NCBI GenBank assembly: GCA_018292915.2
Contig: JACVVK020000054.1
Location: forward strand, 604,501-668,500
Direction: 5' to 3'
From: Batillaria attramentaria
Taxonomy: Eukaryota; Mollusca; Gastropoda; Batillariidae
DNA length: 64,000 nt
Part shown: piece after piece, positions 48,396-59,834 of the stretch
Layout: every line of letters starts with the position of its first letter
How positions within the stretch are numbered: the stretch's first letter is position 1
Position numbers and translations under genes: made by a program
Notes under the pieces: generated by a model
What the model was told of the DNA's origin: nothing
What the model saw: the letters and a program-made list of their open reading frames with translations, nothing else
Databases searched by the model: none

Positions 48396-48660
48396 CCTGC
48401 TGCACCAATGCACACCTATCTGTCTAGCATAATGGTTTGTTCAGTGCTCTGCAATAACATGACAAAGTCCAGGGAAAAGAATATCCCAAGTGTCTATCGT
48501 GTCACAGTCAGAAGGGGGAAAACACAGTAGGACCATGCTCACCTTCGTAGAATGGATACTGTCTGTGTATGTGATTATTAAAACTGCTGTGAGAGTCATA
48601 ATCTAATGTAGCACTCCCTCCAGTTTTACTCCGTTGCCTCCCAGTGCTGCCTCTACTCAT
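47877..48660 (-). CDS. Candidate gene E, first two coding exons, product unknown
   Basis: Exon 1 is complement(48543..48660): ATG at 48660, 39 codons (MSRGSTGRQRSKTGG, SATLDYDSHSSFNNH, then HRQYPFYE), donor AAG|GTGAGC, phase 1. Exon 2 is complement(47877..47980), with acceptor ATTTCAG and donor GTG|GTAAGT. In phase it reads GPAPAQNNQLLQICLQMC; a different frame of the same segment (PAPANMFTNVSSSDIMFNMA) looks more protein-like, so the exon pairing is uncertain. Intron 1 contains two (CA)n tracts. The upstream DNA continues at 54906 beyond a LINE inserted 24 bp before the ATG, and a YY1-like motif lies at about 55141. I do not recognise the family. Confidence 0.35.
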
Positions 48661-49484
48661 CCCTCTCCAACTTTCCTGGATTCCCTTCACAGTACGCCCC
48701 CCGGGGGCAACCACCTTCTCGTGGTGGGGGGCGTATGTGGCTCGTTGACCCTGTGGGCTATGCTGGATAGGGTTACCCATACCAGACAGGCCGCAGGCGA
48801 GGGTCCAGCTAAGAGTTGCCATCTTGTCCGGAGAAGACTGGTGATATATACAGTTCTTTCTGGTTCTAACACTTATCCAGTTCTGACACCATCTTCGTAG
48901 AAGATATTCTACAGTGTTAGACTGGTCCATACACACTAACCTGCAGGGCCCATTTTAGTCCTGCAGGCTTACATATTTTACAATAGCCTTATCTGTGTAC
49001 TACAAGGCCCATTTTAGTCTTGTAGCTCATGCTCCTTTTTCTTTACTGTGGTCTTTTAAGATCCGGAGTGTTTGCCGTGCTCCGCGACCTGTGTCGGAGG
49101 AGGAGAGGATCCTGGCAGCTGAGGCCTCCTACAGGTTGCGTCCTGTAGTGCCAACACGCTGCTTTGGCCTTGAATTCTCCTAGACAGGAGGCTAGGCGGC
49201 CCGGCCTAGTCAATCGGCTCTGGTCACGTCCTGCCCTACTGCACTTCCTAGGAGTTAGTTAGACGCTGGACACCATGCGATGGTCTTTTGTTACCGGTCC
49301 TGGTGTCATACGACAGCGGTCCTCTCTCCCGGGTAGTGTAGTAGAAGGCGGTGGCTTAACGGGTCAATCGGGGGTACTCCTCCGAGTATGTCTTCTGGGT
49401 AGCCCTGGTGCGCGTCAGCTGGAGACCCGCTGACATTACGCGCATCCCCTTGTTGGAGTCGGTGGCGGCTGGGGACCCCGGAGG

Positions 49485-50954
49485 ATGAAACACTATACAA
49501 ATAACATGGCACACACATATTCACAAAGACGAAACAGAAAACGAGTTAAACATATCGACTTTGAAGTCGATAGCGACTCGGAGACAGAGGCTTCAGGTCC
49601 TGGACCCCAGTCCCAGTCTCAGCCCCAGTCCCAGTCCCATTCTATAGAAATCTGGCCACGCTTCCTGATCGTCCACTGCACAGCAGAGGGCAAAAAGGCT
49701 GCGCGTTTGCACCCCTTCCTTGTGGGAGAGACCCTGCGAAGCTGCACAGGGAGGCCTGATGCCTCGCGGCTTCGCTCAGGGGACCTTCTGGTGGAGTGCA
49801 AGCGCAAAGCCCACTCCAATAGTCTGCTGCAGCTGCAGAAGATCGGGGACTATCCCGTTACTGTTTCCCCTCACAGATCCCATAACTCCTCGCGAGGAGT
49901 GATCCGTGACGAGGCTCTGGCAGACTTGGGAGAGGCGGAGCTCATCCGCACTCTCAAGTCTCAAGCGGTGACCCATGCAAAGGTCTTCAAAACAGGTACC
50001 ATTATTCTGACTTTTGGCCAGCCAACGGCACCAGAGAAGCTGTGGGCAGGCTTCTACTGGGTGAAGGTTAAGGCCTTCATTCCGTTGCCTCTTCGCTGCT
50101 TCAAGTGTCAAAGGTTCGGGCACGGGCAGGCGTCCTGTCGAAATGATCCCACCTGCGCAAAGTGCGGAGGGAAGGATCACGACGACAAGGACTGCAGCTC
50201 GTCGCCCGCCTGCATCAATTGCAAAGGTTCTCACCCCTCTTCTTCCAAAGATTGTCCGAAGTGGAAGGAGGAATGCACTATCCAGCGCATCCGTGTCGAG
50301 CAGAAGGTCTCCTTCCCTGAAGCTCGCCGGATTGCGTCTGGTTCCTCGGCTGCCTCCTCCACTTCGAACACATCATCCACTTCCACATCTGTCTCTTACT
50401 CTGCTGCTCTCTCTTCTAAACCCAAGGGGAAGGAGGTGGCCTGTCAGACAGACACCCCTCCCCTACCTTTCACTTTTCAGGCCAAGCCCCCTGCAGTTCA
50501 GTCAGCCAGTCAGTCCAAGTCAGCCAGTCAGTCCAAGTCAGCCAGTCAGTCCAAGTCAGCCAGTCAGTCCAAGTCTGCCAGTCCATCAAAGTCATCATCG
50601 AATGTTGTGACCACCTCCAAGGTGGTCATTGCCAGTCCCGCGGCCCAGGGTGCCAGGCCGCCGTCGGGGACCCCTGGCACCGCAAAGTCCTCGACCCAGG
50701 GCGCGGGGTCGGGACCTCAGTCCCAGCGCGCCTCCGCCCCCCGCCCCCCTGTTCCCCCCAAACCATCTGGAAAAAAAGGCAAAAATAAAAAACCGTGGGG
50801 TCCTCTTTCAGCTAGGATCCAGAAGGGAGACAAGGGAGTCGAGGTGACCAACCCCTTTAGTGTCCTTGAGGACATGGAGGTGGTCACAATTGAGGACCAG
50901 CCTCTGCCCCCATCGCCCCTTGTGTCCCCTTCCAAGACATCAGCCGTCACATAG
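49485..50954 (+). CDS. ORF1 (gag-like, three zinc knuckles) of the I-type LINE
   Basis: Intact 489-codon frame. The N-terminus is basic and Gln/Ser/Pro-rich (RRNRKRVKH, then PQSQSQPQSQSHS). The middle part, FLIVHCTAEGKKAARLHPF, resembles the RNA-binding part of such proteins. Three Cys/His knuckles follow from residue 205 (CFKCQRFGHGQASC, CAKCGGKDHDDKDC, CINCKGSHPSSSKDC). The C-terminal tail is Ser/Pro-rich with a short SASQSK repeat. It should coat element RNA. A second in-frame ATG at 49506 could equally be the start. Confidence 0.9.
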   Translation: MKHYTNNMAHTYSQRRNRKRVKHIDFEVDSDSETEASGPGPQSQSQPQSQSHSIEIWPRFLIVHCTAEGKKAARLHPFLVGETLRSCTGRPDASRLRSGDLLVECKRKAHSNSLLQLQKIGDYPVTVSPHRSHNSSRGVIRDEALADLGEAELIRTLKSQAVTHAKVFKTGTIILTFGQPTAPEKLWAGFYWVKVKAFIPLPLRCFKCQRFGHGQASCRNDPTCAKCGGKDHDDKDCSSSPACINCKGSHPSSSKDCPKWKEECTIQRIRVEQKVSFPEARRIASGSSAASSTSNTSSTSTSVSYSAALSSKPKGKEVACQTDTPPLPFTFQAKPPAVQSASQSKSASQSKSASQSKSASQSKSASPSKSSSNVVTTSKVVIASPAAQGARPPSGTPGTAKSSTQGAGSGPQSQRASAPRPPVPPKPSGKKGKNKKPWGPLSARIQKGDKGVEVTNPFSVLEDMEVVTIEDQPLPPSPLVSPSKTSAVT

Positions 50955-50995
50955 CCGTCGCTGCTTTGTGCGGTTTTTAATCTTCCACATTTTAA

Positions 50996-53900
50996 ATGGC
51001 TACTAATATAATAATACATTGGAACTGTCGAGGTTTCCGGGCTAATTTCGAAGAACTTAAAATCTTAGTAAATTCACTAAAGCCGGGTGTGGTGGCCCTT
51101 CAGGAGACCTTTCTCCAGGAGTCATCCCCCGCAACTTTTACTGGTTTTAATTTCGTCCACCAGGGGTCCTCTTCGGAGAGGCCTCATGGTGGCGTTGGTA
51201 TTTTAATTCGAAAGGACATCTTGTACAGTCCAGTTCCCCTAAACACCCAGTTGCAAGCTACTGCTGTCCGTACTTCCTTACACAAATCTGTCACGGTGTG
51301 CAGCATCTATCTGCCGCCATCCGAACGTGTCTCCTCGCGAGACCTTAACTCCCTTATTGACCAACTTCCCCGCCCCTTTCTTCTGCTTGGGGATTTCAAC
51401 GGTCATGCTCCACTCTGGGGCAGCGACCACTCAAACGACAGGGGTCAGGTTCTAGAGGACCTCTTTTCCTCGCTTGACCTCTGCGTCTTAAACGATGGCT
51501 CTCCAACTTACCTCCATCCAGCAACTGGTACTTCTTCAGTCCTCGATCTGTCTGTCTGCGATCCCTCCCTCGTCCTGGATTTTGAGTGGCGTGTCCACGA
51601 TGACCTGTGTGGCAGCGACCACTTCCCGGTCATCCTGTCGACCGCCAGCAGCGAGGAGGACGCAACAGTGGGTCGTTGGAACCTGAAGAAGGCTAACTGG
51701 GATTTGTTTAGTGCCTCTTGCCGGTCACGTCTGACCGAGGAGGCGGTGATGTCCTCGGAGGATCCTGCCTCCGCTTTTACTAATATCTTAATTGAAGTGG
51801 CCAACGATGCCATCCCGAAAGCCTCGACAATTCACAAAGGTCCTAAAGTCCCTTGGTTTAACGAAATGTGCAAAAAGGCGCAGAAAGATCGCAAGCGTGC
51901 ACAAAGACGAGCGTTCAGATGTCCCTCCCAGGCAAACATCCTATCTTTCAAACAGTCCCGAGCGAAAGCTCGCTACATTTATAAACAGCAGCGAAGGCTG
52001 TCCTGGAGACAGTTTATTTCCAGCCTGTCCTCCAAGGCGCCTTCGCAGAAAATCTGGAAAGCTATCCGCAAAATTAAAGGCAAAGCCGATACTTCCTCTA
52101 TCCGCCATCTTAGAGTGGGTGACCGGCTTGTCACCGACAAGAAAGCTGTTGCTGACTTGTTGGCGTCAACCCTGTCGCACAACTCTTCTTCCAACCATTA
52201 TTCTTCATCTTTCCAGAAACTCAAACAAATAAAGGAATCTTCCCCTTGTAATTTCAACTCCACAAATTCTGAATCTTACAACTCTCTGTTTAGCTTAGCT
52301 GAGCTTCAGCAGGCTCTGCAGAAGAGTAATGACTCTGCTGCTGGTTTGGACACTGTCCATTATCAGCTTTTAACTCATCTTCCTGAGGATGCTCTCTCTG
52401 TCCTTCTTTCCGTCTTTAACCATATTTGGGCCACTGGCGTCTTTCCGCCCTCATGGCGGGAGGCGGTAGTGGTTCCTATTCCTAAACCTGGGAGGGATCA
52501 TTCTGATCCGGGCAATTATCGACCTATCGCCCTGACCAGCTGTCTTTGTAAGACCATGGAGCGGCTGGTCAATGCTCGTCTTGTTTGGGTACTGGAATCC
52601 GAAGGACTTCTGTCTGACCTGCAGTGCGGGTTTAGGCAGGGCCGAAGCACCGTTGACCACCTGGTTCGCTTCGAGTCCTTCATAAGGGACGGTTTTATCA
52701 ATAAACAACACACAGTAGCCATCTTCTTCGACCTCGAGAAGGCCTATGATACTACATGGAAGTATGGCATATTGTCAGACTTGCATGACATAGGCTTCCG
52801 GGGTCGTCTACCTATTTTTATTGACCAATTTTTATCTGGACGGTCGTTTCGAGTCCGCATCGGTTCTACTTTATCAGACTGTCAGGAACAGGAGATGGGT
52901 GTTCCCCAGGGCAGCATTCTGTCTCCTGTTCTTTTTAGCTTAAAAATTAACAATATAGTGAAAGCTGTCACAAAAGGCACAGATGCTTCTCTGTTCGTTG
53001 ACGACTTTGCTCTTTGTGTCAAAGGCAAGTCGCTTCACCGAGTGGAGAGGCATCTGCAGCTCTGTGTAAATAGTGTTCAGAAATGGGTTTCTGATAACGG
53101 TTTTAAGTTTTCTCCGTCTAAAACAGTATGCATGCACTTCACCAAAATCCATGGGGTCTTTCCCGAACCCGATCTTTATATTGATGGTTCACCTATTAAA
53201 GTTGTCTTGGAGGCGAAGTTTCTCGGGCTTATTTTTGACCGTAGGCTCACATTCCTCAGTCACATCAAGTACTTGCGAGCCTCGTGTATAAAAGCACTGG
53301 ACGTCCTTCGGGTCGTGGGTCACACCGACTGAGGTGGTGACCGTACCGTCCTGTTGCGATTATACCGAGCTCTTGTCCGATCCAAGCTGGACTATGGGTG
53401 CATTGTTTATAGCTCTGCATCCAAGTCCACTCTTAAACTTTTAAATACAGTTCACCATGAAGGTCTTCGCATTTCTCTGGGCGCCTTCAGAACATCCCCA
53501 GTCCATAGTTTGTACGCTGAGGCGGGTGAACCCTCTCTGGCGCTCCGCCGCACTCGCCTCACGCTCAACTATGTCCTGAAGCTGAAGGCCAACCCGGACA
53601 ACCCTGCCTATAACTGTGTCTTGCATCCGGTTTCTGAGGACCTTTTTGCTGTTCATAAAAATGAATCTAAACCTCTGTCCCTCCGCGTCCGACCCCTTTT
53701 ACAGGCGGCCGGGGTGGACATTGATTCTGTAGAACAATCCTTGTTCCCAGCTACGCCTCCTTGGACCCTTCCCACCCCTGAAGTCAGGCTGGACCTGACC
53801 GTCCATAAAAAAGACCAGACCCCTGACCCTATATACCTTCATGGTCTGCGGCAGATCCTGGCCGACTTCCCGGGCTTCCGCCAGATTTTTACTGACGGGT

Positions 53901-54633
53901 CTAAGTCCGAGGACGGTCGTGTTGGGGCTGCAGCAGTCATGGATGGTCATGTTTTTACTCGTCGCATGCTAGACAATAGTTCTGTATACAGTGCTGAACT
54001 GCGAGCCATTTTACTCGCACTTCGGCACGTGTACCAGTCTACGCAGCCTAACTTTTTAATCCTTTCAGACTCTTTGTCGGCTCTCCAGGCTCTGCATGGC
54101 AGAAGATTGGATCACCCGCTCCTGGTGCTGATCCATGAACTGCATGCATCCTTGATTGCGACAACAAGGATATTGTTTTTATTTGGATTCCAGGTCATGT
54201 GGGCATCCGAGGAAACAGGTGCGCTGACCGGGCTGCGAACGCTGCCCGCGATGGCCCTGTGGAGGATGAGCGCATGGCCTGTAGTGATTTTAAACCCTTA
54301 GTTTCTGAGTTTGTCCGAAAGGAGTGGCAGACCCAATGGGCTGCCCTTCCTGAGAACAAACTTTTCAAAATTTTACCAAGCATTTGTGATAGTCTCCCTC
54401 GCTGCCGACCTAATCGACGCGAGGAGACCATTCTTAGTCGCCTTCACATCGGACACACACACATCACGCATTCACATCTTTTGAAAGGGGAAGACCCCCC
54501 ATGGTGTGTTCCTTGTCATGAAGCTTTTACTGTTCATCATTTCCTGATCTCTTGCGTGGACCTTGCCAAGATCAGGGAGAAACATTATTGTGCGGACTCG
54601 CTGAGGGTGCTGTTCAGGGATGTCCCCCCCTGA
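50996..54633 (+). pseudogene. ORF2 (endonuclease, reverse transcriptase, RNase H) of the I-type LINE, two lesions
   Basis: Endonuclease motifs: IIIHWNCRGFR, LQETF, LLGDFNGH and GSDHFPV. Reverse transcriptase motifs: NYRPIALTS, GFRQGRSTVDHL, FFDLEKAYDTTW, GVPQGSILSP and FVDD (residues 667-670). The RNase H domain (53885-54280) contains IFTDGSKSEDG, SAELRAILLAL, ILSDSLSAL and WIPGHVGIRGN. The C-terminus has GHTHITHSHLL and a CVPC...HHFLISC motif. A TGA at 53330-53332 interrupts the frame (the same frame resumes at once, probably from a Trp codon). A frameshift lies between about 54140 and 54185, inside RNase H. The copy is therefore unlikely to move on its own. Confidence 0.9.
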
Positions 54634-55139
54634 CAGCATCTTTAGTTTCCTGAAGGAGGCAAACCTGTTTCATAAAATTTAATTGAAAATTCATAGTCTT
54701 TCATTGACCTCCGTCCGTTCAATATTTTAAGTCTTGTAAGAACCTCTCATTTAAACCCAGTAGAGTTTTAGTATATATTTACATCCTGTTTTATTGTATG
54801 CTCTTTTATTTTTAATGACCTGGCAGATAGGGACCGCTCTTTGCCGCGAATTAGCCTCTGTTGCTTGCGCGGCGTTAAGCCCTAAATAACTAACTAACTA
54901 ACTAACCTTCACAGTACACATCTTCCACACCCACCGGAACTCGACTGATTAGTGTAGATTGATCACCTCCTCCTTCCCATCATCAGAGTCATTTTCTTCC
55001 AATTCTTCTACATGCCCAAAGGAATCAGGAAAACCGCCGTCCAAATCTACGAATCTTGCCACACTCTAATATTCACTTTCTGCACCATTCCCCGGAATAT
55101 TGAACACAATTCCACGATTATCCCCATTACGTAATGATC

Positions 55140-55156
55140 GCGCCGCCATCTTGTTG
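55140..55156 (-). promoter_or_regulatory. YY1-like promoter motif upstream of candidate gene E
   Basis: The minus strand reads CAAGATGGCGGC, an exact match to the YY1 core AAGATGGCGGC found downstream of many TATA-less transcription starts. The following leader is open for 27 codons and then stops. If the LINE at 48696-54905 is subtracted, this lies about 250 bp upstream of the gene E ATG. A similar motif is at about 23324-23336 (minus strand). Confidence 0.35.
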
Positions 55157-55159
55157 ATA

Positions 55160-57455
55160 CGAAAATCTAAAGTAGATTTTCACACGAACATTTATAGAAA
55201 CTTAAAACCACTAGTAGATAAATATTGCTGTTTGACTGATGTGAGGAGCGAGACCGCGTCCTTCGACTTTGCGAAACTATTCAGAATATCCCAGGTCAGT
55301 AAACCACTGAATATTTCGCTAACGTCATATTTTGAGAAAATTGAATCTCGCCTGCCAAAGTCGCTGACGTGTTCTACACGGTTGCTGAGGAAGCAATACA
55401 CAAGAAATGCAGTAATTCTGAGTTATACAAACGCCACCAGCGACATTGTGAAGTACAATCCGGGAGCAGTATGTTACTGGTATGAGTGATCGAGTGCGAA
55501 CATTTCAAGATAATAGATAGATCTGGTTCCTGCCTGGTCTGTACAATTTAGTAACTGCAGACATGTATCCGTAAAGGCTTTCTTTGAAACTTGAAGCAGG
55601 CTTTTCAGTTCTAGCATTTAAAGATCTAAAACCACTCTAGTCAATGTCCTAAAATAGTCGGCTGCTAAGACAAAGGTATCAGTGACGCGACGTTACTTTG
55701 CTTGTAGGCTCACACGCTTCCTTGTCGGACTCAGACGACAATCTCTGTCTAAACTGACAGAGATCATATTGTTTTGAAATAAAGGGGGAAAATGGACGTA
55801 CAAATACAGTACACTCAAACACACTGCTTACCTTCAACCACGACGAAGAAATCACAACGCGGATTGAGACTGATTGAGGAAGTATCCGTGTTAGTATCCT
55901 TTCGTGAAAAATGTCGCAGGAAAGTGCGCGCGGGTTGGTGTGAGGGCAATTGGGAGATAATTGAAACATGGAAGATAACTCTGAAATAACAATGAGTTCA
56001 TTCCCTTCAGTTTTCGCCGTGCGCCATAAGGGATCCCATTCTAACTTCCGCAGACGGCCGGTTGAAGCCGTGAACATTTCAATCAAGTTCAGCTATAAAC
56101 ATCATCGTACAGCTTAGGTACGCTGTCAGTTTTCTTATATTAGCCTGACGTTTTCCTGTGCCATAGCCACCACGAAAAAAATGTAGCCACCAAAAAGTTT
56201 CTTCGCTTGGATCCCTGACCCAGGATGTGACTTCCCCGATCACTCATGGGTTACCCGGACTAGCTGTCAACATACTGTCACAAGCACTTCGATTCAGCTC
56301 AGGAATCGCCAGACGCCACCTCGTTCTTTTCCAGATGCCTGGGATTCCAACAATGTGGGTTCATGTAATTACGTACAGACCCATCAATATAAGTTAGGTG
56401 TAGGGTGAAGACGGTATCCGGCAAGAATGAGAAAAATCCCTGACAATCGCGGCTGGCGAGTCCCGAGCCGTATCGCCGGAGTACTCTCCCTTAGTAGCGG
56501 TCAAGGTCAAAATCATGAGGTCAGAGTTCCTGGGTCATGTAGGCAGCTGTGGGGGGTGTCACTAACACTGTATGTCTAGCACAGAGCTGTCGCTCAAACG
56601 ACAAGCTGACAGTAAAGAGAAGAGGTGAAAGATTCCTCCTAGAACAACGGAAAAAGTGACAGTTACTCTATGTAAGCACACGCACCAAACAATAACCAGT
56701 TAAAAAAAAAAAAAAAAAAAAGCAACTGCCATAGATAACCCAGTCACTTGCCAGGCATCTCAACAACCGAAGGAGACATAAAAGTGCGATGAATACACGC
56801 GACAGCAATAAGCTGAACAGAAGAAAAATTTACTAAATCTAAAGAACGCGGATTTTAAAAAAAACAAAAAACAAAAACCAACGGAAATCTATTTTCCTCA
56901 ACTAGAAATGGAAATCGGAATCTACCAAACAGGATGTCTGCCAGGCATCTCAGCAACAAAAGGATACACAAAATATGATGAATACAGAAAAGATGCCCGT
57001 CAGATAACTGAACAACCGGAGACGACACTACAAAGATAAGCAAACACAACTCAGTGATGACCCAACATCTACATGTATAACAAAAGCAGAAAAAAAAAAA
57101 AAAACCCAACCAAACAAAGAAAAGCAACAACAAATAAATAAACTAAATAAGACCAAACCAAAATAAAAAAGAATAGAGAATAATTTTTTTTTAAATAAAT
57201 AAAAAAAGTGGAAAAACTGCCAAAGACGTTGCCTGCCAGACAACTAAGCGGTGGGGTACACAAAAAGAGATGTACACACGAAATTAACAAGCAGAGATCT
57301 GTGGAAAAAAAAAAGAAAAAAAAAAGAAAAAAAAGTGGTTACTTGCCATACAACAGAACAGGATTGTATTGTGTTCCTTGGTATAAAGCTCAAAAGCATC
57401 TACACCCACTAAAAGTGGGCAAGATTACACTCCAGTCTACACAAGTCAGCCCGGC
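55160..57455. other. Non-coding stretch with A-rich repeats
   Basis: Contains open frames on both strands (55100-55489 plus, 55679-56086 minus) with no recognisable family. It also holds a 35-bp block shared with 5226-5260, a poly(A) run at about 56702-56720, and two related segments around GCCAGGCATCTCA (56751 and 56940) in A-rich DNA reaching to 57340. It probably includes the 3' flank of the ORF1 element at 57456. Confidence 0.4.
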
Positions 57456-58706
57456 TCAGTCTCCACCAACTGCACCCAAATCCATTTCGCCAAGCACATC
57501 TTCCTCAGATTCTGACTCAAAGATGGTAGTGCTATCCGTATTAAAGTGTGTACGCCTACCAGGACGAACCCCAGAGTCACGTACATTCACAGTCCCACGT
57601 CCGAAACCTCGTGGGCCGCCGCGGCCGCGTCCACGACCGAAACTACCGTGGAGAGGCGTGGATGTCGTCGGTGTCACATGCGCAAGCTTTGTAATGTCAC
57701 TAAGCATCTTGACCTGTACTACTTTCTTGTCCTTTGTTTCGACACAGATCGTACCTCGCTTAGACCATGCTGAAAGAGCGTTTGGATGGTCCCGACATTT
57801 GTTTAACAAGTGGAAGTTCGCTTGAGTCAGGTCCTCGGCGATCACGAAACCTGTGCCTTTCAACTTTCGCTTCTCGTGTAGGACTGCCTCCGTTGTTTTT
57901 CTCGACACGAATCGAACGATGATAGACCGCGGTCTGTCTTCTGGATGTTGTTGTTGTTGTTTTTGTTGTTGTTGCTGACGTCGCTTTGAACCCACCCTGT
58001 GTGCCGCCTCGATGTCCGCTGCGGTGACATCAGCCAGCCCCAGTTTGTCTCGGAACAGCTTCAATACTTTCCGCTCACAGTCGGCAGCCGTCTCTCGGTC
58101 TTTTTCCGCCACACCGAACACCCTGACGTTGTTACGGCGTCCATATTGTTCTAGATCATTCACTTTTCGATCGGCTAACGCCGCTTGATGTTTGGCCTCC
58201 AAAACCATACTTCTCAGCTCGTCCTCAACTTGTTTGGAATGTTCCACGGCCTTTTCCATGTTCACGTCATTCTCCTTCCGCAACTCAAAAATCTCCCCCC
58301 GAATTTGTTCCACTGAGAGGTTTAGTGTCTCCAACTGACCAGAGACATCACACAGTTTGTTCATGAGATCTGTCATCGAGACAGTGGCAGTGGCCTTAGG
58401 ACGCACATCAGCTGCTCGAGCGTTTGAATCCTGCTCGACAATGACATCAGCTTTGTTTGCCACAGAATCCATAGTTGCTGCACTTTTGTCACCACCGCTA
58501 CTTTTCCCTGTTACAGTAGTAAAGTGTGCACGTATGGATGTACTGACGTCCTGCAAACTCCCGTGTTTCTTTACACGCTTTCTCTGCCGGTTCTTTGTCA
58601 CTTTTTTACTGTCACCTTTGTGCTTTGGTGTTGCACTGCCCGCAGTGAGATCACGGCTTGAGTCGCTCGACTGCCCGGCTTTACGCTTCGCTGACCACTG
58701 CACCAT
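57456..58706 (-). CDS. Intact L1/Tx1-type ORF1 protein without ORF2
   Basis: A 416-codon intact frame from ATG 58706. The N-terminus is basic (NRQRKRVKK). A heptad-rich coiled coil spans about residues 105-185 (MTDLMNKLCDVSGQLETLNL onward). An RRM-like region starts at DLEQYGRRNNVRVFGV and includes RKVLKLFRDKLGL and AAHRVGS, then SIIVRFVSRKTTEAVL. A Gln-rich insert (QQQQQKQQQQ) and an RGG-like tail (GRGRGRGGPRGFGRG) are present. This matches the RNA-binding ORF1p of L1-clade LINEs. No reverse transcriptase follows in the next kilobases on this strand, so it is an orphan or 3'-deleted copy. Confidence 0.75.
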   Translation of the reverse strand: MVQWSAKRKAGQSSDSSRDLTAGSATPKHKGDSKKVTKNRQRKRVKKHGSLQDVSTSIRAHFTTVTGKSSGGDKSAATMDSVANKADVIVEQDSNARAADVRPKATATVSMTDLMNKLCDVSGQLETLNLSVEQIRGEIFELRKENDVNMEKAVEHSKQVEDELRSMVLEAKHQAALADRKVNDLEQYGRRNNVRVFGVAEKDRETAADCERKVLKLFRDKLGLADVTAADIEAAHRVGSKRRQQQQQKQQQQHPEDRPRSIIVRFVSRKTTEAVLHEKRKLKGTGFVIAEDLTQANFHLLNKCRDHPNALSAWSKRGTICVETKDKKVVQVKMLSDITKLAHVTPTTSTPLHGSFGRGRGRGGPRGFGRGTVNVRDSGVRPGRRTHFNTDSTTIFESESEEDVLGEMDLGAVGGD

Positions 58707-59138
58707 GTCGCCGCTGTGACCATAGCTGACACCTGAACATGGCTTTCACCTTGCAACAGTTTTGCACATTTTACTCCCACATGGTACTACGCACAGTTCC
58801 AGTTTTCGGCCCGATAAGAGACAGGGATGTGACGAATCACATGATGCAAATTGCACTGTTCAAAGTCTTGGCTAATTAGGCTAAAACAGGCCTAATCAGC
58901 AGAGACTCATGAAGAGTGACCTGTCCCGGTCGCTGAGCAGTGCTCACCCCGCATTTCACTTCTTAGTTGACCGGCGTGTTTTAGGCAAAAAGCGCAACTC
59001 GGTAAAATCCTTTCCGTCGTTACGTGTAATGACAAAAACCCTTAGTCTTTACATGTAATGGCTTTAGCTACACGCAAATTCAGGTAAACGCTTAATATTT
59101 TGGTCATTTGTCGTAATGACGGATTCCACTTTGTGAGT

Positions 59139-59141
<3 letters not shown>

Positions 59142-59212
<71 letters not shown>
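59142..59212. repeat. (CA)n microsatellite
   Basis: About 35 uninterrupted CA units. Simple repeat. Confidence 0.95.
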
Positions 59213-59213
<1 letters not shown>

Positions 59214-59611
59214 TATCTTATTGTTTCACGCATTATGTCTCGAGAGATCACATAATAGTTTTTAACCTAATATTGTTAATTAATTTGAATTTGTTCAACA
59301 GCCCGTTTCATATCTAGAGATACGACGGAGTGAAGGTGTAGCGGGAGAGAATCCAGAACTCCAGATTAACACGATGGACATTCATACTGGCAGTCTCTCG
59401 AACGATTGTTTCATTTTTGTTCATTACTATTATCATAACCGGTTGTGCCTTGTAAAGAGGGCACGAAGGACTGTGAATGATTTACAATTTTTTAATTTTT
59501 TTTTTACCACCTTATTGTCCCTTTCGAGAAATTCGGGCTGTTTCCCCTGGGGGAAGCGCGTCGCCGCGGTGCAGCGCCACCCAATACCTATCCTATATTT
59601 TTTACAATTTT

Positions 59612-59806
59612 GCTGGGGGAGGAAAGCCGGATAACGCGGAGAGAAACCCCCGATGAGCAGCCCGGCAGCCAGGAAAAACCGGCATCACATATCACAAGCT
59701 CGACCTGGGCTCGAACCCACGCTTCATCGCCATGACATTGGTGACGGCCGTTCAGTGGCGCAGCCGCTAAATCCGACGCGCTACATATTAGACCACCGCT
59801 CACCCA
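59612..59806 (-). mobile_element. Second tRNA-derived SINE-like element
   Basis: Minus-strand reading begins GGGTGAGCGGTGGTCTAATA (box A region) and has box B GGGTTCGAGCCC about 70 bp later, the spacing of a tRNA-like promoter. The far end is GGCTTTCCTCCCCC, also seen at 16860-16875. It is not a real tRNA, because no cloverleaf with a sensible anticodon arm forms and it is embedded in a longer repeat. Confidence 0.55.
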
Positions 59807-59834
59807 AGAGATTTATGCTACCGTGTTTATCTGT

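Larger units (their letters stand above)
48696..54905 (+). mobile_element. I-superfamily (I/Nimb-like) LINE, near full length, 12-bp target-site duplication
   Basis: A 6.2-kb element flanked by identical CCTTCACAGTAC repeats (48684-48695 and 54906-54917). The 5' end begins with a G/C hairpin (GCCCCCCGGGGGC, then CACCTTCTCGTGGTG). It carries a gag-like ORF1, then ORF2 with endonuclease, reverse transcriptase and RNase H, and ends in four TAAC repeats instead of poly(A). RNase H plus a short tandem 3' end place it in the I superfamily. Only one nonsense codon and one frameshift are visible, so it inserted recently. It interrupts the leader of candidate gene E in antisense orientation. Confidence 0.93.

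Noticed and set aside
48005..48415. 136-codon minus frame flanking candidate gene E exon 2
   Set aside because: Bounded at both ends by (CA)n, with Cys/Val stretches; better explained as intron.
36288..58706. One giant L1 element joining ORF1 at 57.5-58.7 kb with ORF2 at 36-40 kb
   Set aside because: Strand and order fit, but 17 kb of unrelated sequence separates them and no shared flank supports a single element.
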